Shown here piece after piece: positions 21,440 to 33,745 of a stretch of 64,000 nucleotides of DNA (positions are counted from its first letter, which is position 1; the number at the start of each line of letters is the position of its first letter). This DNA is from Persicaria tinctoria (Eukaryota; Streptophyta; Magnoliopsida; Caryophyllales; Polygonaceae). Location of the stretch: contig JBANSL010000018.1 of assembly GCA_037127255.1 (NCBI GenBank), forward strand, positions 19,255,175 to 19,319,174, in the 5' to 3' direction. Below the pieces are notes generated by a model that did no database searches, was not told where the DNA came from, and was given only the letters and a program-made list of their open reading frames with translations. The translations under genes were made by a program, and so were the position numbers.

Positions 21440-24400
21440 CTAATATTTAGACACAGGAAATTGTACCTTGTTAGTAATTTAAATATGATGTCTACAGACG
21501 AAGTGTTGCATTTAAGATATATAAATAAGTGGTCCTTAGGACTAAATAAATCCACAGGACCTGATGGAATGACATCTGAGTTTTATAAATCATACTGGGA
21601 CATCGTCGGAGGTGATGTCATTAAAGTTGTTAAGACTTTTTTCTATTCGGGACGTCTACTCAGACAGATTAATCACTCTTTTGCCAAAATGTGACAATCC
21701 CGTCAAAACATCATATTATAGACCCATCGGTTTGTGTTCTACGATCTACAAGATAATATCTAGAATTTTAACAGAAAGGCTTAAGAAAGTAATTGGGAAG
21801 CTAATCCATCTGTTTCAAGGAGCATTTGTCTCAGATAGAGTTATTCAAGACAATATCCTAATCGCACATGAGATTTTCCATTCATTTAAATCTAGAAAAG
21901 GGGCGGAAAAGTGGTCAACTATCAAATTAGACATGGAGAAAGCTTATGATCGGGTCAACTGGACCTTCATCGAGGCAATTATGAGGAAATTTGGTTTCAA
22001 CCCCCAATTTATCGAGTCACTTAAGGAATGTGTATCAACTGTCTCGTTTTCTGTACTTAGTCTATAATGGCACAACTTAGGTATTTAAGTCATCTAGAGA
22101 CTAGAGGACTAAGACAAGGTGACCCCCTGTCCCCGTTTCTTTTTATCCTCGGTGCAGAAGTGCTTGCCAGAAAGCTAACTATATATGGAATCTAATCTCA
22201 ACCAATCAGGTATTGGTTCCCGATTTGGCCACTCCCGTCCAAGAATCCCGTTCTTGGCCTTTGCGGATGATATCATAATTTTCGTGAAAGGAAATATGTC
22301 AGCATGTGATAAGGTAAGAACTATCATTGATGAGTATTGTCGAATTTCCGGACAGAAAGTCAATTATGAGAAATCTGTATTTCAGGGTTCTCCTGGGATT
22401 CAGGCATCGCGAATACCAATTATAGAGGGGTATCTAAACATTTCAAAACATACGAAACTTGATAAATACTTGGGATGTCCAATAGTCAATGGAAGAGTAA
22501 ACAAACAAACTTTTGAAGAAATCATTAGTAAAACAACCAGTCAACTATAGCTAAGTGGAAAGCTGACTCTCTATCCCAACATGGTAGGTATGTATTAATC
22601 AATTCAAATTTGGCATCAAAACCTCTCTTTTCTATGCAAAGTTTTATGCTATCGGTATCAATACACTCAAACCTAGATAAATTCAATAGGACATTCTTCT
22701 GGAATAAGGACCTCCAATACAAGTCGTTAATTGGATGGGACAAAGTATGCAAATCAAAAGAAAATGGGGGAATGGGATTGCAAAAATCAAAGGATATGAA
22801 TGAGGCACTGCAAATGAAATTAATATGGAAAATCATCGCAGAACCAAATCATAGTTGGGTCAAAGTTATTAATTACAAATATCTGAAATCAACATCAGTT
22901 TTAAATTTTGACAAAAAAGGAAATGTGATAGAGCATGTTTAGTATGGCATTATAGATTGCATTTAGCATAATTTAGTTGTGAATATTGCATATATTTAGC
23001 CACATTTACATAATCACTTGTTGAGATGGAAGAGGCGGAATCTACATAGTTATATGGTTTATTACAGGTATTTCAGAAGAATCGCTGGCCGCCCCGCAGT
23101 ATGCCTAGCCGCCCCGCGGTTCGAAGACAAAACCGAGGATTTCGCTGATCGTCGGCCGCCCCGCGGCCCTCGCAGAAACGCAAAACTCAAACGCAGATTT
23201 TAATTAGGTTTCTTTATGTTAGTTTTGGCCGACTTTCTAAAGGCTTTAAAAGACAATTTTAGGACATTCTTTCATTCACCTTATGCACTTTAGAGAATTG
23301 TTGAGAGCGTCGTTGAGCACGAGCAACTAAACTCTCAAGGTTTTGCCTACAGTTTGGATCTTTGATTGTTGAATTGTGAGTTTCTTAATCTAGTTCTTAT
23401 TCCTATTCTAATGTTTTGACTTCTTTGCGCTTAATTGCTTGAATGTGTTTTATTCTCTCTGGTCTGATCAACTAGTTAGAGTAGATTCATTCAATTACTA
23501 GAGTTTTGTAGATTCCTCGTAGCGAACCTTAACCCAAGTGGCAATCATATCCTTTTAGGACTCGTAGGACTAATTGGATGTGTAGGAAGTTGAATACATG
23601 TTGAATATCGACTCGTAGCTTGATATTATATGTACCTTAGTTAATTCATACTCTTAATACTATCTCTAGGTTGAATCTTAACCGTGTTAGGGTTATTTAG
23701 AGATAAGGGTTGCTAGGACTCGTAGGACTAGTAATCTACCTAAGATCTGGACAAGGACATTGATAGGAAAAGACAAGAACTAGAGGTTGAAACAAGGATT
23801 GAATTCATCAATCGAAGTGATAAATTGTAGGTGAACCTAATTCTCTCCACTGCATTCTAAAACCAATTTACTTTGTTTGCATTGCTTCCGCTTTGATAAA
23901 AGGCGGATCTTTTCTCAACAAAACCCCCCCATATTCTCTCTTAGCAATTAGACGTATACTTGAATTGAATAGATTTCCCTGTGGATCGACCTCTTGCTTA
24001 CACACTATACTAGTTGTGAGTTTGAGTATTATTTGGTAGGAACAACGACAGGTTTTTCTCTTGTCAAAATGCATCATGACAATGGAAGCAACTTCGAAAA
24101 TTAATTCAGCCATTTAAGGAAGGCATTGTTTGGGCAGTAGGGGATGGTAAATCAATTAAGTTTTGGAAAGACAACTAGGTTCCAGGTCAGGATATTCAAA
24201 ATTTATGCCTTGAGCCAAGTAAGATTAATGGGGAAGAAATGGTCGATCAGTATATCCAAAATGGGGCGTGGAATGTGGAGAACCTGAGGACAGTAATATA
24301 CCAAGTGGAATCACACAACAAATAACAGATATTCCTCTCCCAAAGAATCACATACATGATAGAATGTACTGGTGGCCAGATAAAAATGGGTGGTTTACAA

Positions 24401-25500
24401 CAACAAGTGCATACATACCCTCAATACAAAATCTACCATGACGACAGGGGATAACAATGCATGGATCTAGAAAATTAATGACCCCCCCCCCCCAAGATAA
24501 AGAATTTCCTTTGGAGAGTATGTCATAATGAACTCCCGCCAGCCGCTCGGCTATCTAGACGAGGTATCGCAATCCCACCTTACTGTGCCATGTGTAATCA
24601 CCACGAGGAGGATGTCACACATTTATTTTTTGAATACAAATACTCACTAATTTGTTAAAGTCTATCATCGAAGGTGAAATCAGAGGTCTCAAATTATATT
24701 AGGACATCGAGAAATATCGAATTAATAATGACAAAGCTTGATGGACTACTAACCCCCCAACAAAAAAAATCGCTTTCCAATGGTGGACCATTTGGATGGC
24801 ACGGAACAATCTAATTTTCCAACAACAAAAGCTACCAAGCACAGAAGGATTTACAAAGAAGGTGGAAGCACATATAAGAGAATGGAACAAAGCAGAAAAG
24901 CTTGACATCAGCGGCAGTAGCAAACCTGATCATCAACCAAATACCTCAAGGAAGACCTCCACAAGAAACAAAATAGAAAAATGGAAGAAACCACCGGCCG
25001 GAAAAATGAAATGAAATTTCGATGGGTTTGCATCATCGCAGCGGCCAAGCTCTATAGGGTACATCATTCGAAATGACTTAGGTCACCTAGTGGCAATGGG
25101 GTGTGATCTAATTGGAAACCGGTCCCCTCTTATGTCGGAAGCATTGACATTGAGAGCGGGGATTCTCAAAACTGTAGAATTGAAAATTCTAAAACTAATT
25201 GTGGAGGGTGATTCATTAATCATAATTAACTACCTCAAGTCTAACACTAATTAAATGTCCATGGGAAGTTGAGTTAATAATGTCCTACATATTAGCACTC
25301 TCCTTACTGGGTTTTAAGAAGTTTCGTTTTCACACATCCTTCGTAAAGGCAACTGTGTGACAGATAAGGTTGCACACCTTGCTCATGTTGCCCCTTACCC
25401 TATTCTTCACACTAAATCAGGTCTTGCTGACCTCGTCCGTAAGGATGCTATCGGTTAGCGCTTGTGCACATCCGAATCTTTACTCAATCAAAAAAAAAAA
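21440..25500 (+). mobile_element. Degenerate 5'-truncated L1-like LINE (reverse transcriptase + RNase H)
   Basis: This is non-LTR retrotransposon ORF2 debris in several frames. In order: the reverse transcriptase start (21461-21694, with KSTGPDGMTSEFYKSYW), fingers/palm (21612-22067, YRPIGLCSTIYKIISRIL, then KLDMEKAYDRVNW), the catalytic FADDII box (22259-22276), C-terminal RT (22320-22935), a zinc-knuckle-type region (24090-24660) and a plant L1 RNase H domain (25016-25250, NFDG at the start and VEGDS later). The copy ends in an A run at about 25489-25499. Frameshifts and stops throughout rule out activity. Endonuclease and ORF1 are missing. A ~1.1-kb LTR-like insertion splits it at 22930-24070. 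Confidence 0.85.
22930..24070 (+). mobile_element. LTR-like insertion (possible solo LTR) inside the LINE
   Basis: LINE coding similarity stops after ...NVIEH near 22935 and resumes with ...QWKQLRKLI near 24075. The intervening ~1.1 kb carries no protein. Its 3' part, CCCTGTGGATCGACCTCTTG, then ACACTATACTAG and TTTGGTAGGAACAACGACA, resembles the 3' ends of Ty3/Gypsy LTRs. A TTTAAAAGAC motif near 23245 could be a promoter TATA region. Exact ends and target duplication are unclear, so solo-LTR status is inferred. Confidence 0.45.
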
Positions 25501-25599
25501 GGGAACTTTTTGCGGAGTCAAAACAAACAAAGGGAAAGATGAGATTGTTGTCAAGGGTTGTGAAAGGCTTTAAGTTGAAATGTTTCATATGTGATCGTG

Positions 25600-26420
25600 T
25601 AAAGTAGACTTGAAGGACAGTCATACCAATAGCACTAAACAGAGGTTGAGAACTTTACCAACTAGACGTAAACTATGCTTTTCTTCATGGGGATCTCTGT
25701 GAAAAAGTATACATAACAATGCCAAAAGGAGTCTCAAATCCTGACAACAAGATGTGTCTTATGAAGAAATCGTTGTATGGTCTCAAATAGGCCGGTTTCA
25801 GAGCAATGGTTTAATAAGTTGTACTACCCTAATCTCATTTAATTTCATTCAATCTAAGTATGATTCTTCTGTGTTTTTACCACATAAAAAAGGACACTTG
25901 ACCATACATCATTGGATAAGAAAAGGGCAAAGGTACATAGTATCAGTTTATGTAGATGATATTATAGTGATATGTTCTGATTTATACAGATTCAAGCACT
26001 AAAAGGTCATCTACATAATCTATTTAGCATTGAAGTTATTAAAGCAATGATTTTTTGATTTTGTCTCAGAGAAAATTTTGCAAAAAAATAGTAAAAGAGG
26101 CAGGTTTATTAGATCATAAGAGTTGTGTTACTCCATTAACTTTGAGTTTTAAATTCAAAGATAATGACACAGTTGAGCTATTATCAGATCCTTCTACTTA
26201 TAGGAGCTTAGTTGGAAATCTCAATTATCTAAAAATACTCGTTCGATCCAGACCCTTCCTTTGCTCTACAAGTACTTAGCCAGTTTTTACAAAGTCCAAA
26301 CACTTCATATCAAAATGATCTTCATCATTTACTGAATTGAAGTATGTCAAAGCCACTATCCATTTTGGAATTAAGTTTCAACCTAGCACAAGCATCAAAC
26401 TACAAGCTTTTTCAGACTTA
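25600..26420 (+). pseudogene. Copia reverse transcriptase remnant
   Basis: Broken frames give the Ty1/Copia RT signature: [14 protein letters not shown] with VYITMPKGV at about 25656-25740, then KKSLYGLK followed by a stop. The catalytic YVDDII box is at 25949-25966. The post-catalytic DHKSCVTPLTLSFKFKDND and YRSLVGNLNYL lie in another frame at 26055-26280. Several indels and stops interrupt it, and no LTRs were found. The fragment ends where TIR element C starts, so C may have inserted into it. Confidence 0.75.
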
Positions 26421-26427
26421 TATATAT

Positions 26428-27921
26428 AGGGTCGGGTTCAGGTGCGAAAGGTTGTTAGGATGAAAAGTAAAGAAGCAATTTGATTGGTCCACGTGTGCAA
26501 AAGTGAATTAAAAATATGAGATACGCGGCTTCCACCCCTACTCTCAAATGTACACGCGCCAAATCACACACAATAATTAATTGTACGCGCCAACTTGCTA
26601 ATTAATTAGAAATTGTACATACATGTGAAAAGTGTTTACATGAACTTTTAAAAATCATTTTTTGGCATTTTTACTTGTTCAAAAAATATAAAAATATATA
26701 TTTTTGGATGTAATTTAATTTTATCTACACATAAAAACCCACTTTGTATATGTTTTGTTGGAAAAAAAATTAACAATAAGTGGTTCACAAGTTATAATTA
26801 AAGAATTGGTTCATGGTGTTATCAAGAAGTGGTTCATGGTGTTATCAAGAAGTGGTTCAACCCTTTTATTCTTAGTGGTTCGACCATTTTTACTCTCAGT
26901 GGTTCAACCTCTTTACTCTTAGTGGTTCAGCCCTTTTATTCATAGTGGTTTAGCAATTTTACTCGTGTGTTTTAGCCCTTTTACTCATAATGGTTGAACC
27001 CTTTTACTCGTATTTTTCAACCCTTTTTCTCTTAGTGGTTCAACCTTTTTACTTATAGTGGTTCAACTCTTTTACTCATAGTGATTTAGCTTTATAAAAA
27101 AATCTATAAAGAAGTGGTTCATGAAGCTATAAAGAAGTGGTTCATGAAACTATAAAGAAGTTGTTCATTAACTTATAAAGAAGTGGTTCATGAAACTCTA
27201 AAGAAGTTGTTCATAATTGGCTTATAAAGAAGTGGTTCATGAACCTATAAAGAAGTGGTTCGTGAACCAATAAAAGAAGTGGTTCATTAAGCTATAAAAT
27301 AAGTAATTCATGAACCTATAAAGAAGTGGTTCATGAAACTATGAAGAAGTGATTTATGAATCTATAAAGAGGTGGTTCATGAACCTATAAAGAAGTGGTT
27401 CATGACATTATAAGAAAGTGGTTCGTGAAGCTATAAAGAAATGGTTCTTAAACTTATAAATAAGTGGTTCATGACCTATACAGAAGTGGCTCATGAACCT
27501 ATACGGAAGTGGTTCATGAAGTTATAAAGAAGGGGTTCATGAAGCTATAAAGAAGTTATTCATCAAGTTATCAAGAAGTGGTTCATCAAGCTATAAAGAA
27601 GTGGTTCATGGTCCTATAAAGAGAGGGAGAAGCAGAGCTGGAGTCCGACCGAGAGGATGAGTGAGCGAGCGGAGGAGGGTGCGAGATTTGAATGTAGCGC
27701 CGGTGTCGGAGAGAGTCGTCGGAGCTCTGGTCGAGTTTGGGAGGAGACCGAGAGCGTAGAGGTGAGAATGGAGGATGAGGAAATCGGACTGAGGAGAGGA
27801 GACGGAAGAAACTAAGTGCGTGTGTGCTTTTTTTTATATAAAATAAATTAGATCCGTATGCACCAATCAGAGGGATTCTTTCCTTCTTACCTGAAGTAGT
27901 GCTTCTCACTTGAACTCGGCC
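26428..27921. mobile_element. TIR element C (1.5 kb) with internal minisatellite
   Basis: The left end is AGGGTCGGGTTCAGGTGCGA. The right end, reverse-complemented, is GGCCGAGTTCAAGTGAGAA. Similarity continues to TGATTGGT(C/G)CA about 75 bp in. ATATATAT flanks both sides (26420-26427 and 27922-27929), an 8-bp repeat but low in complexity. Inside are the GTGGTTCA arrays (26820-27610) and a GC-rich patch (27615-27800). No transposase. Its end closely resembles those of elements A and B. Confidence 0.6.
26850..27610. repeat. Two abutting minisatellites built on GTGGTTCA
   Basis: From 26850 to 27090 the unit is about 27 bp, like AGTGGTTCAACCCTTTTACT. From 27100 to 27610 it is about 21-22 bp, like AAGAAGTGGTTCATGAACC, then TATA, with more than twenty degenerate copies. 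Both share the GTGGTTCA core. Confidence 0.85.
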
Positions 27922-27929
27922 ATATATAT

Positions 27930-29417
27930 GTGTGTGTGCGTTTTGTAATTTTGTATAATTTAAGGGTTAAATAAAGTTAAAAAGAGTATAATAACTTAAT
28001 GAGTGTGCTTAGCTTAGTTGGTATATATATATGAGTTGGGAAGTTGAATGATGAGGTTTTGAGTTCGAATCCCGATAGCTCCATTTTATGAATTTTTTAT
28101 TTCTTTTAGTCTTTTAAACTTAAAATAGCTATTTAAATCATACATTTAATATGTTTTATATTAAATTATTTACAACAAAAGTTGTATCTTATAACATAGT
28201 TGAACCCCCATCGATTTTTTCCTGGCTTTGCCCCTGTCTTTAATTAGTTATGTAGTCTAACTAATTTTTTGATCAAAATTGAGGTGATTTTAACAGTGAA
28301 GATGTGTATAGAGATGTTCTTAAGTATTGTGTGAATAAAATATTATTATTTGTCTAATTTAATCATTTTGTACTCCTCTAATGTAATTAGTTGGGAATAT
28401 ATGAGATTGAAAAAAGATTACGACAATTGGAACCATAGGATTGAACTGAGTTTTATTTATGCAAAATACCATTCATTAAATGTTTTTAACAAAAAATAAA
28501 AATATATACACATAACTTCCTTCAAAGGGATTAAAAGTTAAAACGATGCAATCACGGGATTAAAAAAAATGCATTCATTTTATCTTTATACGGAAAAGAG
28601 AGCGGTGGCATTATCCATCTCCGTGTGTACTTCATGGAAATTTGACTTTAAAATATGGGTCCACCAATTATTGTAATTTTAAATAATTATTCCACTCGTA
28701 TCACATAATTTAATGGTTTATAAAAATACATGCTTATTGAAAAATATTTTTAATAAGATAATCAGCTTTATAAGTTTTATCGTTTATATAGATATGCTTA
28801 TTTATTGTGTAAAATACTCCACCTGGTAAAAAATACTATATAAGTCTTTGACAAATTTTTAAGGAGTTCAAAAAATATAAAAATATTATTATTTTTTATT
28901 TTTTTATAATTAATACTCATTATTATTTAAAATAATTTTTAGCTTATAAAAAACGTGATAAAAAAGGAGTTATATTTTTAAACAGGTAAAGTATAATTTT
29001 GAAAGAAGATATTGAAAAAGTAAACAAATTAACAATGAAGAAATAATAAGATAAACGGACAAGGTAAAATATTGACTTTTTAAATATGTACTATTTTTAG
29101 CTAAAATAAGTATTTTGAGACATATGGAGTTATTAAAACAAATGCTGACTTTTTAAGTCATGCACGTATTTTTAAAAAGGTAAAAACTATATAAAATATT
29201 ATTTTTGTATTTAATATTTTTTTAATAATATTATATTTATTACTAATAAGTATTGTATGAGATTATTAAAAAAATATTTAAAAATAAATATTTTGTATAG
29301 TTTTATCACCTTAAAAATGCGTATGAGGTCCTAGACCAGTGGACCACACTAAAAGAATATTACAATTATTCTAAATATCTTGAGGTCCTGTATCACACTA
29401 AACTAATACTTATATAT
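27930..29417. other. AT-rich spacer with a decayed Stowaway and a tRNA-like head
   Basis: Mostly AT-rich. At 28813-28990 the arms TACTCCACCTGGTAAAAAAT and, reverse-complemented, TACTTTACCTGTTTAAAAAT look like a decayed Stowaway MITE. The tRNA-like box A/box B pair at 28003-28083 is listed separately. No gene was recognised. Confidence 0.4.
28003..28083 (+). repeat. tRNA-derived SINE-like head (A and B boxes)
   Basis: Box A TTAGCTTAGTTGG (28009-28021) and box B GAGTTCGAATCCC (28061-28073) are spaced about 40 bp apart, as in RNA polymerase III promoters. The region between does not fold as a proper anticodon arm, and GTATATATATATG replaces the D arm. No clear SINE tail follows. Confidence 0.4.
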
Positions 29418-30805
29418 AGAGGGTGATTCAGATGTACTCAGGTCTTACGATGTATCATGTACGCAAATCTTGATTGTTAATATGGTTGAAATAGATGGTC
29501 ATGGTTGAAAGTGTTTTTCAATTTTTTCTTTAAATATGGTGGGACCCATAGAAAAATAATACTTACTCTCTTTTGTGGGGCGTGTGGGTTGCAGCAATGT
29601 TAGTCAGACCCGCTATAAAACACTTAAATCATGCCTTTTTCTACGGATTTTTTTTAAAAGGTTAGTAAGGATCCACCAAATTGGTTGGGATACAGATCAA
29701 ATAGTTTTTTTTTAAATGTTAATGGTGATTCACCAAATCAGTTTTTTTCCATCCATTTCATTTGAAAATTTGTCAATTTTATCGAATAATGTTTCACATG
29801 CTACTTAATAATGTTATGTTTTTTTTCCATCCATTTCAGATCAAAATTTATCAATTTCACTGAATAATTTGTCACATGCTAGTTGCTACCAAATAATGTT
29901 TTGTTTTCACCATTAACCCAAATCCCAACTTTTCATTTTAAAATTCAAAACCCCCCAAATCCTTAAACAATACTTACGATTTATCCGAATAATGCTTTAT
30001 ATTTCACCGAATAATGTTTCACGTTTTACCTTTCATCAAATTATCGAGGATAATTGTAACCTTCACATATTCCCATCCAAAATTTCATAAATTCTCCTTA
30101 ATAATGCATCGAAGTTAATTGAATAATCATGAAAAATTCCTTAAACGTCTCATAGTTGATTTGCTGAGATTGAAAAAAAAAATTGGCTTCTATAAACGAA
30201 TAATTATTAGAGATTCACCGATTAATGCTTGTATTCCACTAAATAATATGTCATGGGTACACGAATAATAGTAACCATCTCTGATTTCCCATACACAATT
30301 TGCTATAATATACCGAATAATAAATAAATTTAACAACCAATAAAGAAATTCGAAATTTACCTACTTTTTTAAGGAATTTTACATACTTGGATCAATCATC
30401 AAAAACCACAATTTGAAGATCAAAACCCTCGAAATTCAGCACCAAAATCAACAGAAATTGCAATAAAAATCAACACAAATAACAAAATTTGAAGGAAGAA
30501 ATATCCCCAACCTTCAAACTTATCATACTAAGTGACCAAAATTCAAACAAATCCACCAACTACGGGATGAAACAACTCTGAATTGATCAATAACTTGCAC
30601 AATTCCAAACAGAAATATTATGAAATTGATCAAAGACTTCACCTTTTTTTGGTGAGAAAAAAAGCAAAAGCAAAGACCCAATTTGAAGAAGAAAAGAACG
30701 ACTACAAACAACACCAGGCGCCGACGGTGATGCCAATTAATCGTGGTTTTGAATCAAATAAGAGTGCTCTCTTATCAAATCCTTACCTCATTTGAGTACA
30801 TATTA
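29418..30805. mobile_element. TIR element D (1.4 kb), decayed right end
   Basis: The left end AGAGGGTGATTCAGATG, then TACTCAGGTCTTACGATG and TATCATGTACGCAAATC, closely matches the left end of element A (GTGTACTCAGCCCTTAACG, then TGTATCATGTACACAAAT) and also follows a TATATA tract. The candidate right end, reverse-complemented, has ATGTACTCAAATGAGG near 30788-30803. The interior repeats CCGAATAATG-like phrases many times (29760-30330). No transposase. The assignment rests mainly on the left end. Confidence 0.45.
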
Positions 30806-31078
30806 TTAATGTGAGACACTTTTGGTCTCTTCACATTGGTTCATTCTCTCAACAGATACTCTTAAACTTTTTATATGAGACGTGGAAAGTCCAAAGGGTT
30901 CCTTAAAACCATCTTCTCTAAGCATTAACTCTAATACTTCTTCCTCTAATCTCTCCCTAATCTCTATCTTTCCCTTCAATTCTACAAAGATCTCACTTGA
31001 AACTTATAAATGATATAAGGGTCGCTTTGTGTCCCTTATCGTTTTAAGTTCACATAAGCCCAATCGTTCATATTAATA

Positions 31079-31302
31079 CTACTTCTGTCTTAAAATACTT
31101 ATCGTGTTATTTTTTGGCACGTTTTTTAAAAAGCTAAAAACTCTATAAAATATTAATTTTCTTACTATAATTTTATAGACAATTGTATTAAGTATGAAAT
31201 TATTTTGTTAAATTAATAAAAATATTGATATTTTATATAGTTTTTACCATTTTTAAAAAACGTATGAAAACTAAAATGACAGGTATTTTGATACGGAGGG
31301 AG
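31079..31302. mobile_element. Stowaway-like MITE
   Basis: The ends are CTACTTCTGTCTTAAAATAC and, reverse-complemented, CTCCCTCCGTATCAAAATAC, flanked by TA. The arms continue to CTATAAAATATTAAT. The size, 224 bp, equals that of the other Stowaway copies here. Confidence 0.75.
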
Positions 31303-31549
31303 TATATAGTAATATTAAAGACCCTATATAAGACTTATTTATTGATTTTTTACCCGCGTGTGTAATGTAGTCGGTTGGTGTACAAGATCAAAAGAGTGCA
31401 CAAACACACAATATGACGTAATGTACTACGGAGTAACAAAGTTTAATCAAAATAAATGAATAGACGTACTACTTCACATCAGTCATCAAATATTCAAATC
31501 TACACCACCATTTGTTGATTTTATCTTCTTTGTTTACTTATCTTATCTC

Positions 31550-31679
31550 TGATAGATTACATGTGTCTTATATTGTATAGTGGGTCCAAAGGTCCAATAC
31601 TTTTGTAACATATATATATATCATTGTCTAATAAATGAAACCTTTAAGGAAGACTTTATATCAATTCCATCATTCTATA
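31550..31679 (+). repeat. 5' LTR of Copia-1
   Basis: 130 bp, with an internal TATATATATATA that may serve as the promoter TATA box and AATAAATG as a polyA-like signal. It ends TCTATA where the 3' copy ends TCTACA. Confidence 0.92.
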
Positions 31680-31864
31680 TGGTATCACAGTCTTTTCTTC
31701 CTCACATAACTCTAATTTAATCCTCCCGCCCCACCCCTCCTCTTACCACTGGCGGCGTCATCCCCTCGCCGCCGATCTCTGTCTCTCTCTCTCTCTCCAC
31801 TTACCTCACCGGCACAACACAAAAAAAACCCTATTTCAATTTTCTCCACCTCCCGTCGTTAGCA

Positions 31865-33631
31865 ATGGCCACCGACGCATCTCTCATCGTCTCGTCCCCG
31901 GACGTCATGAAAGCCTCCATCCGTCCCAACATCGTCAACTTCGCCCACGCCCACATCTCCAACAACTCCCTGCCACTGAGACCTTCCCTCTCTCAGCATC
32001 TCGATACCATGCCCGACATAAGCGGCGGTCGCGGCATATGCAGCGGCCACGGCCGCAGCTTCTGCAGCGCCCGCCGCCATCGGCAACACCAGCAACATTC
32101 GTGGACTGGTGGCCCTGGATGGTCTTCGGTGCCTGGCTTCAACCCTCATTGGATGCACTTCGGCTCTCCTGCCCCTCGACATGCCGGTTATCAGGCCTAT
32201 CTGACATCGTCTGTTCAAGGCTATATTCCGCCTGATGGGCATCACGCCTTCTCCTCTATGCAGCCGACATCTCCCGACTCTTCGTGGCACATGGACACTA
32301 GTGCCACCTCCCATATGACGAACTCTTCACGTAACCTCTCTTCTATTTCCTTTGAAGGCCCTGCACACTCTATTATCGTCGGCAATGGTGGTCGTCTCGC
32401 TACTTCGGGGATTGGTCATGCCAAATTACAGACCCCAACTCACCCCTTACACCTTAACAATGTCCTCATTGCCCCAAAGATTTTCAAAAACCTCATCTCT
32501 GTCTGTCGTTTCACTACTGACAATAATGTTTCTCTGGCGTTTAATCCCTGTGGTTTCTCTGTGAACAATCTTACTACGGGGGTTACTCGCATGAGATGTA
32601 ACAGCACTGGAGAGCTCTACCTTGTCGCACCACCGCCTGCGTCCAGTCAGTCGTATCCGGTCGCCCTCTCGGCATCGTCGTCCAGCCTGTGGCATGCACG
32701 CTTGGGCAATCCCAGTGCTGCCGTTCTAGATGTCCTTCGTTCTCAGAGTCTTGTCACCTGTCATAAAGACCTACGCTCTAGTTTATGCTCTTCCTGTCAG
32801 TTAGGAAAACATGCAAGACTGCCGTTCCAACGGTCTTTGAACTCCACCCTTGCTCCTTTTGATATCATTCATAGTGACATTTGGACCTCTCCTGTGCATA
32901 GCAAGGAGGGTCACAAGTACTACCTTTTGTTTCTTGATGATTACACTAATTTCTTATGGGTTTTCCCATTGCATTTCAAGTCTCAATTGTTTTCTATCTT
33001 TGCCAAGTTCCATGCCTACATCAAAACACAGTTTCACACATCCATCAAATGCTTCCAATGTGACAATGGTCGTGAATTTGACAACAAAGACTTTCACTCT
33101 TTCTTCGCCACAAATAGGATATCCTATCGGTTGTCTTGCCCCTATACTTCCCAGCAAAATGGCAAGGCCGAACGAATCATTAGAACCATAACCAACATGA
33201 TGCGCTATCTCCTCTTCCACGCATCTATTCCCCTAACCTATTGGCCTCACGCCTTATCAACCACATGTTATCTCCTCAACATTCTCCCATCTACTACCCT
33301 ACACCATCGCTCCCCAACTCATGCACTCTATTGCACCTTGCCTAGGTATGATCACCTTCGTACCTTCGGATGCTTGTGCTTCCCAAACCAGTCCTCCACC
33401 GCCCCACACAAGCTTCACCCGCGCTCCACTCCATGTGTCTTCCTGGGCTATCCCTCTAATCATCGCGGTTACCTTTGCCTCGATGTCAAGACTCATAAGC
33501 TCATTGTGTCGCTTCATATCACTTTTGATGAGTCTCGCTTTCCCTTTTCTTCTCCTCATCTCCCCTCTTCCACACCTCATGTGTCTCCGTTAGGGTCAGA
33601 GTCTTCTTTCCCTCACTTTCTTCTTCCCTAG
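31865..33631 (+). pseudogene. Copia-1 pol, part 1: truncated gag, protease, integrase
   Basis: 588 codons. Only a gag remnant remains (roughly residues 20-130), and no zinc knuckle is present, so most of gag has been lost. The protease box WHMDTSATSHM (144-147) has DTSA where Copia proteases have DTGA. Integrase: the zinc-binding region begins WHARLGNPS (277), with Asn where the family has the second His, and ends with CSSC (308-311). The catalytic triad D338, D400, E436 shows the correct D-35-E spacing. A TAG at 33629-33631 ends the frame. Beyond it the same frame stays open into the RT part, so one nonsense mutation splits the polyprotein. Confidence 0.88.
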
Positions 33632-33745
33632 AGCTCTCCCGGTGCTCCTACCTCTCCCCCTACACCACCACCACCACCTCCTCATGCCTCCAGACCACAC
33701 ACCCGCTGCATCTCTAGTGTCTTCCGACCTCGTCAAATCGTCTCT

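Noticed and set aside
30523..30795. Overlapping frames in opposite directions near 30.5-30.8 kb
   Set aside because: These are short, A/T-biased frames inside element D, with no homologue recognised.
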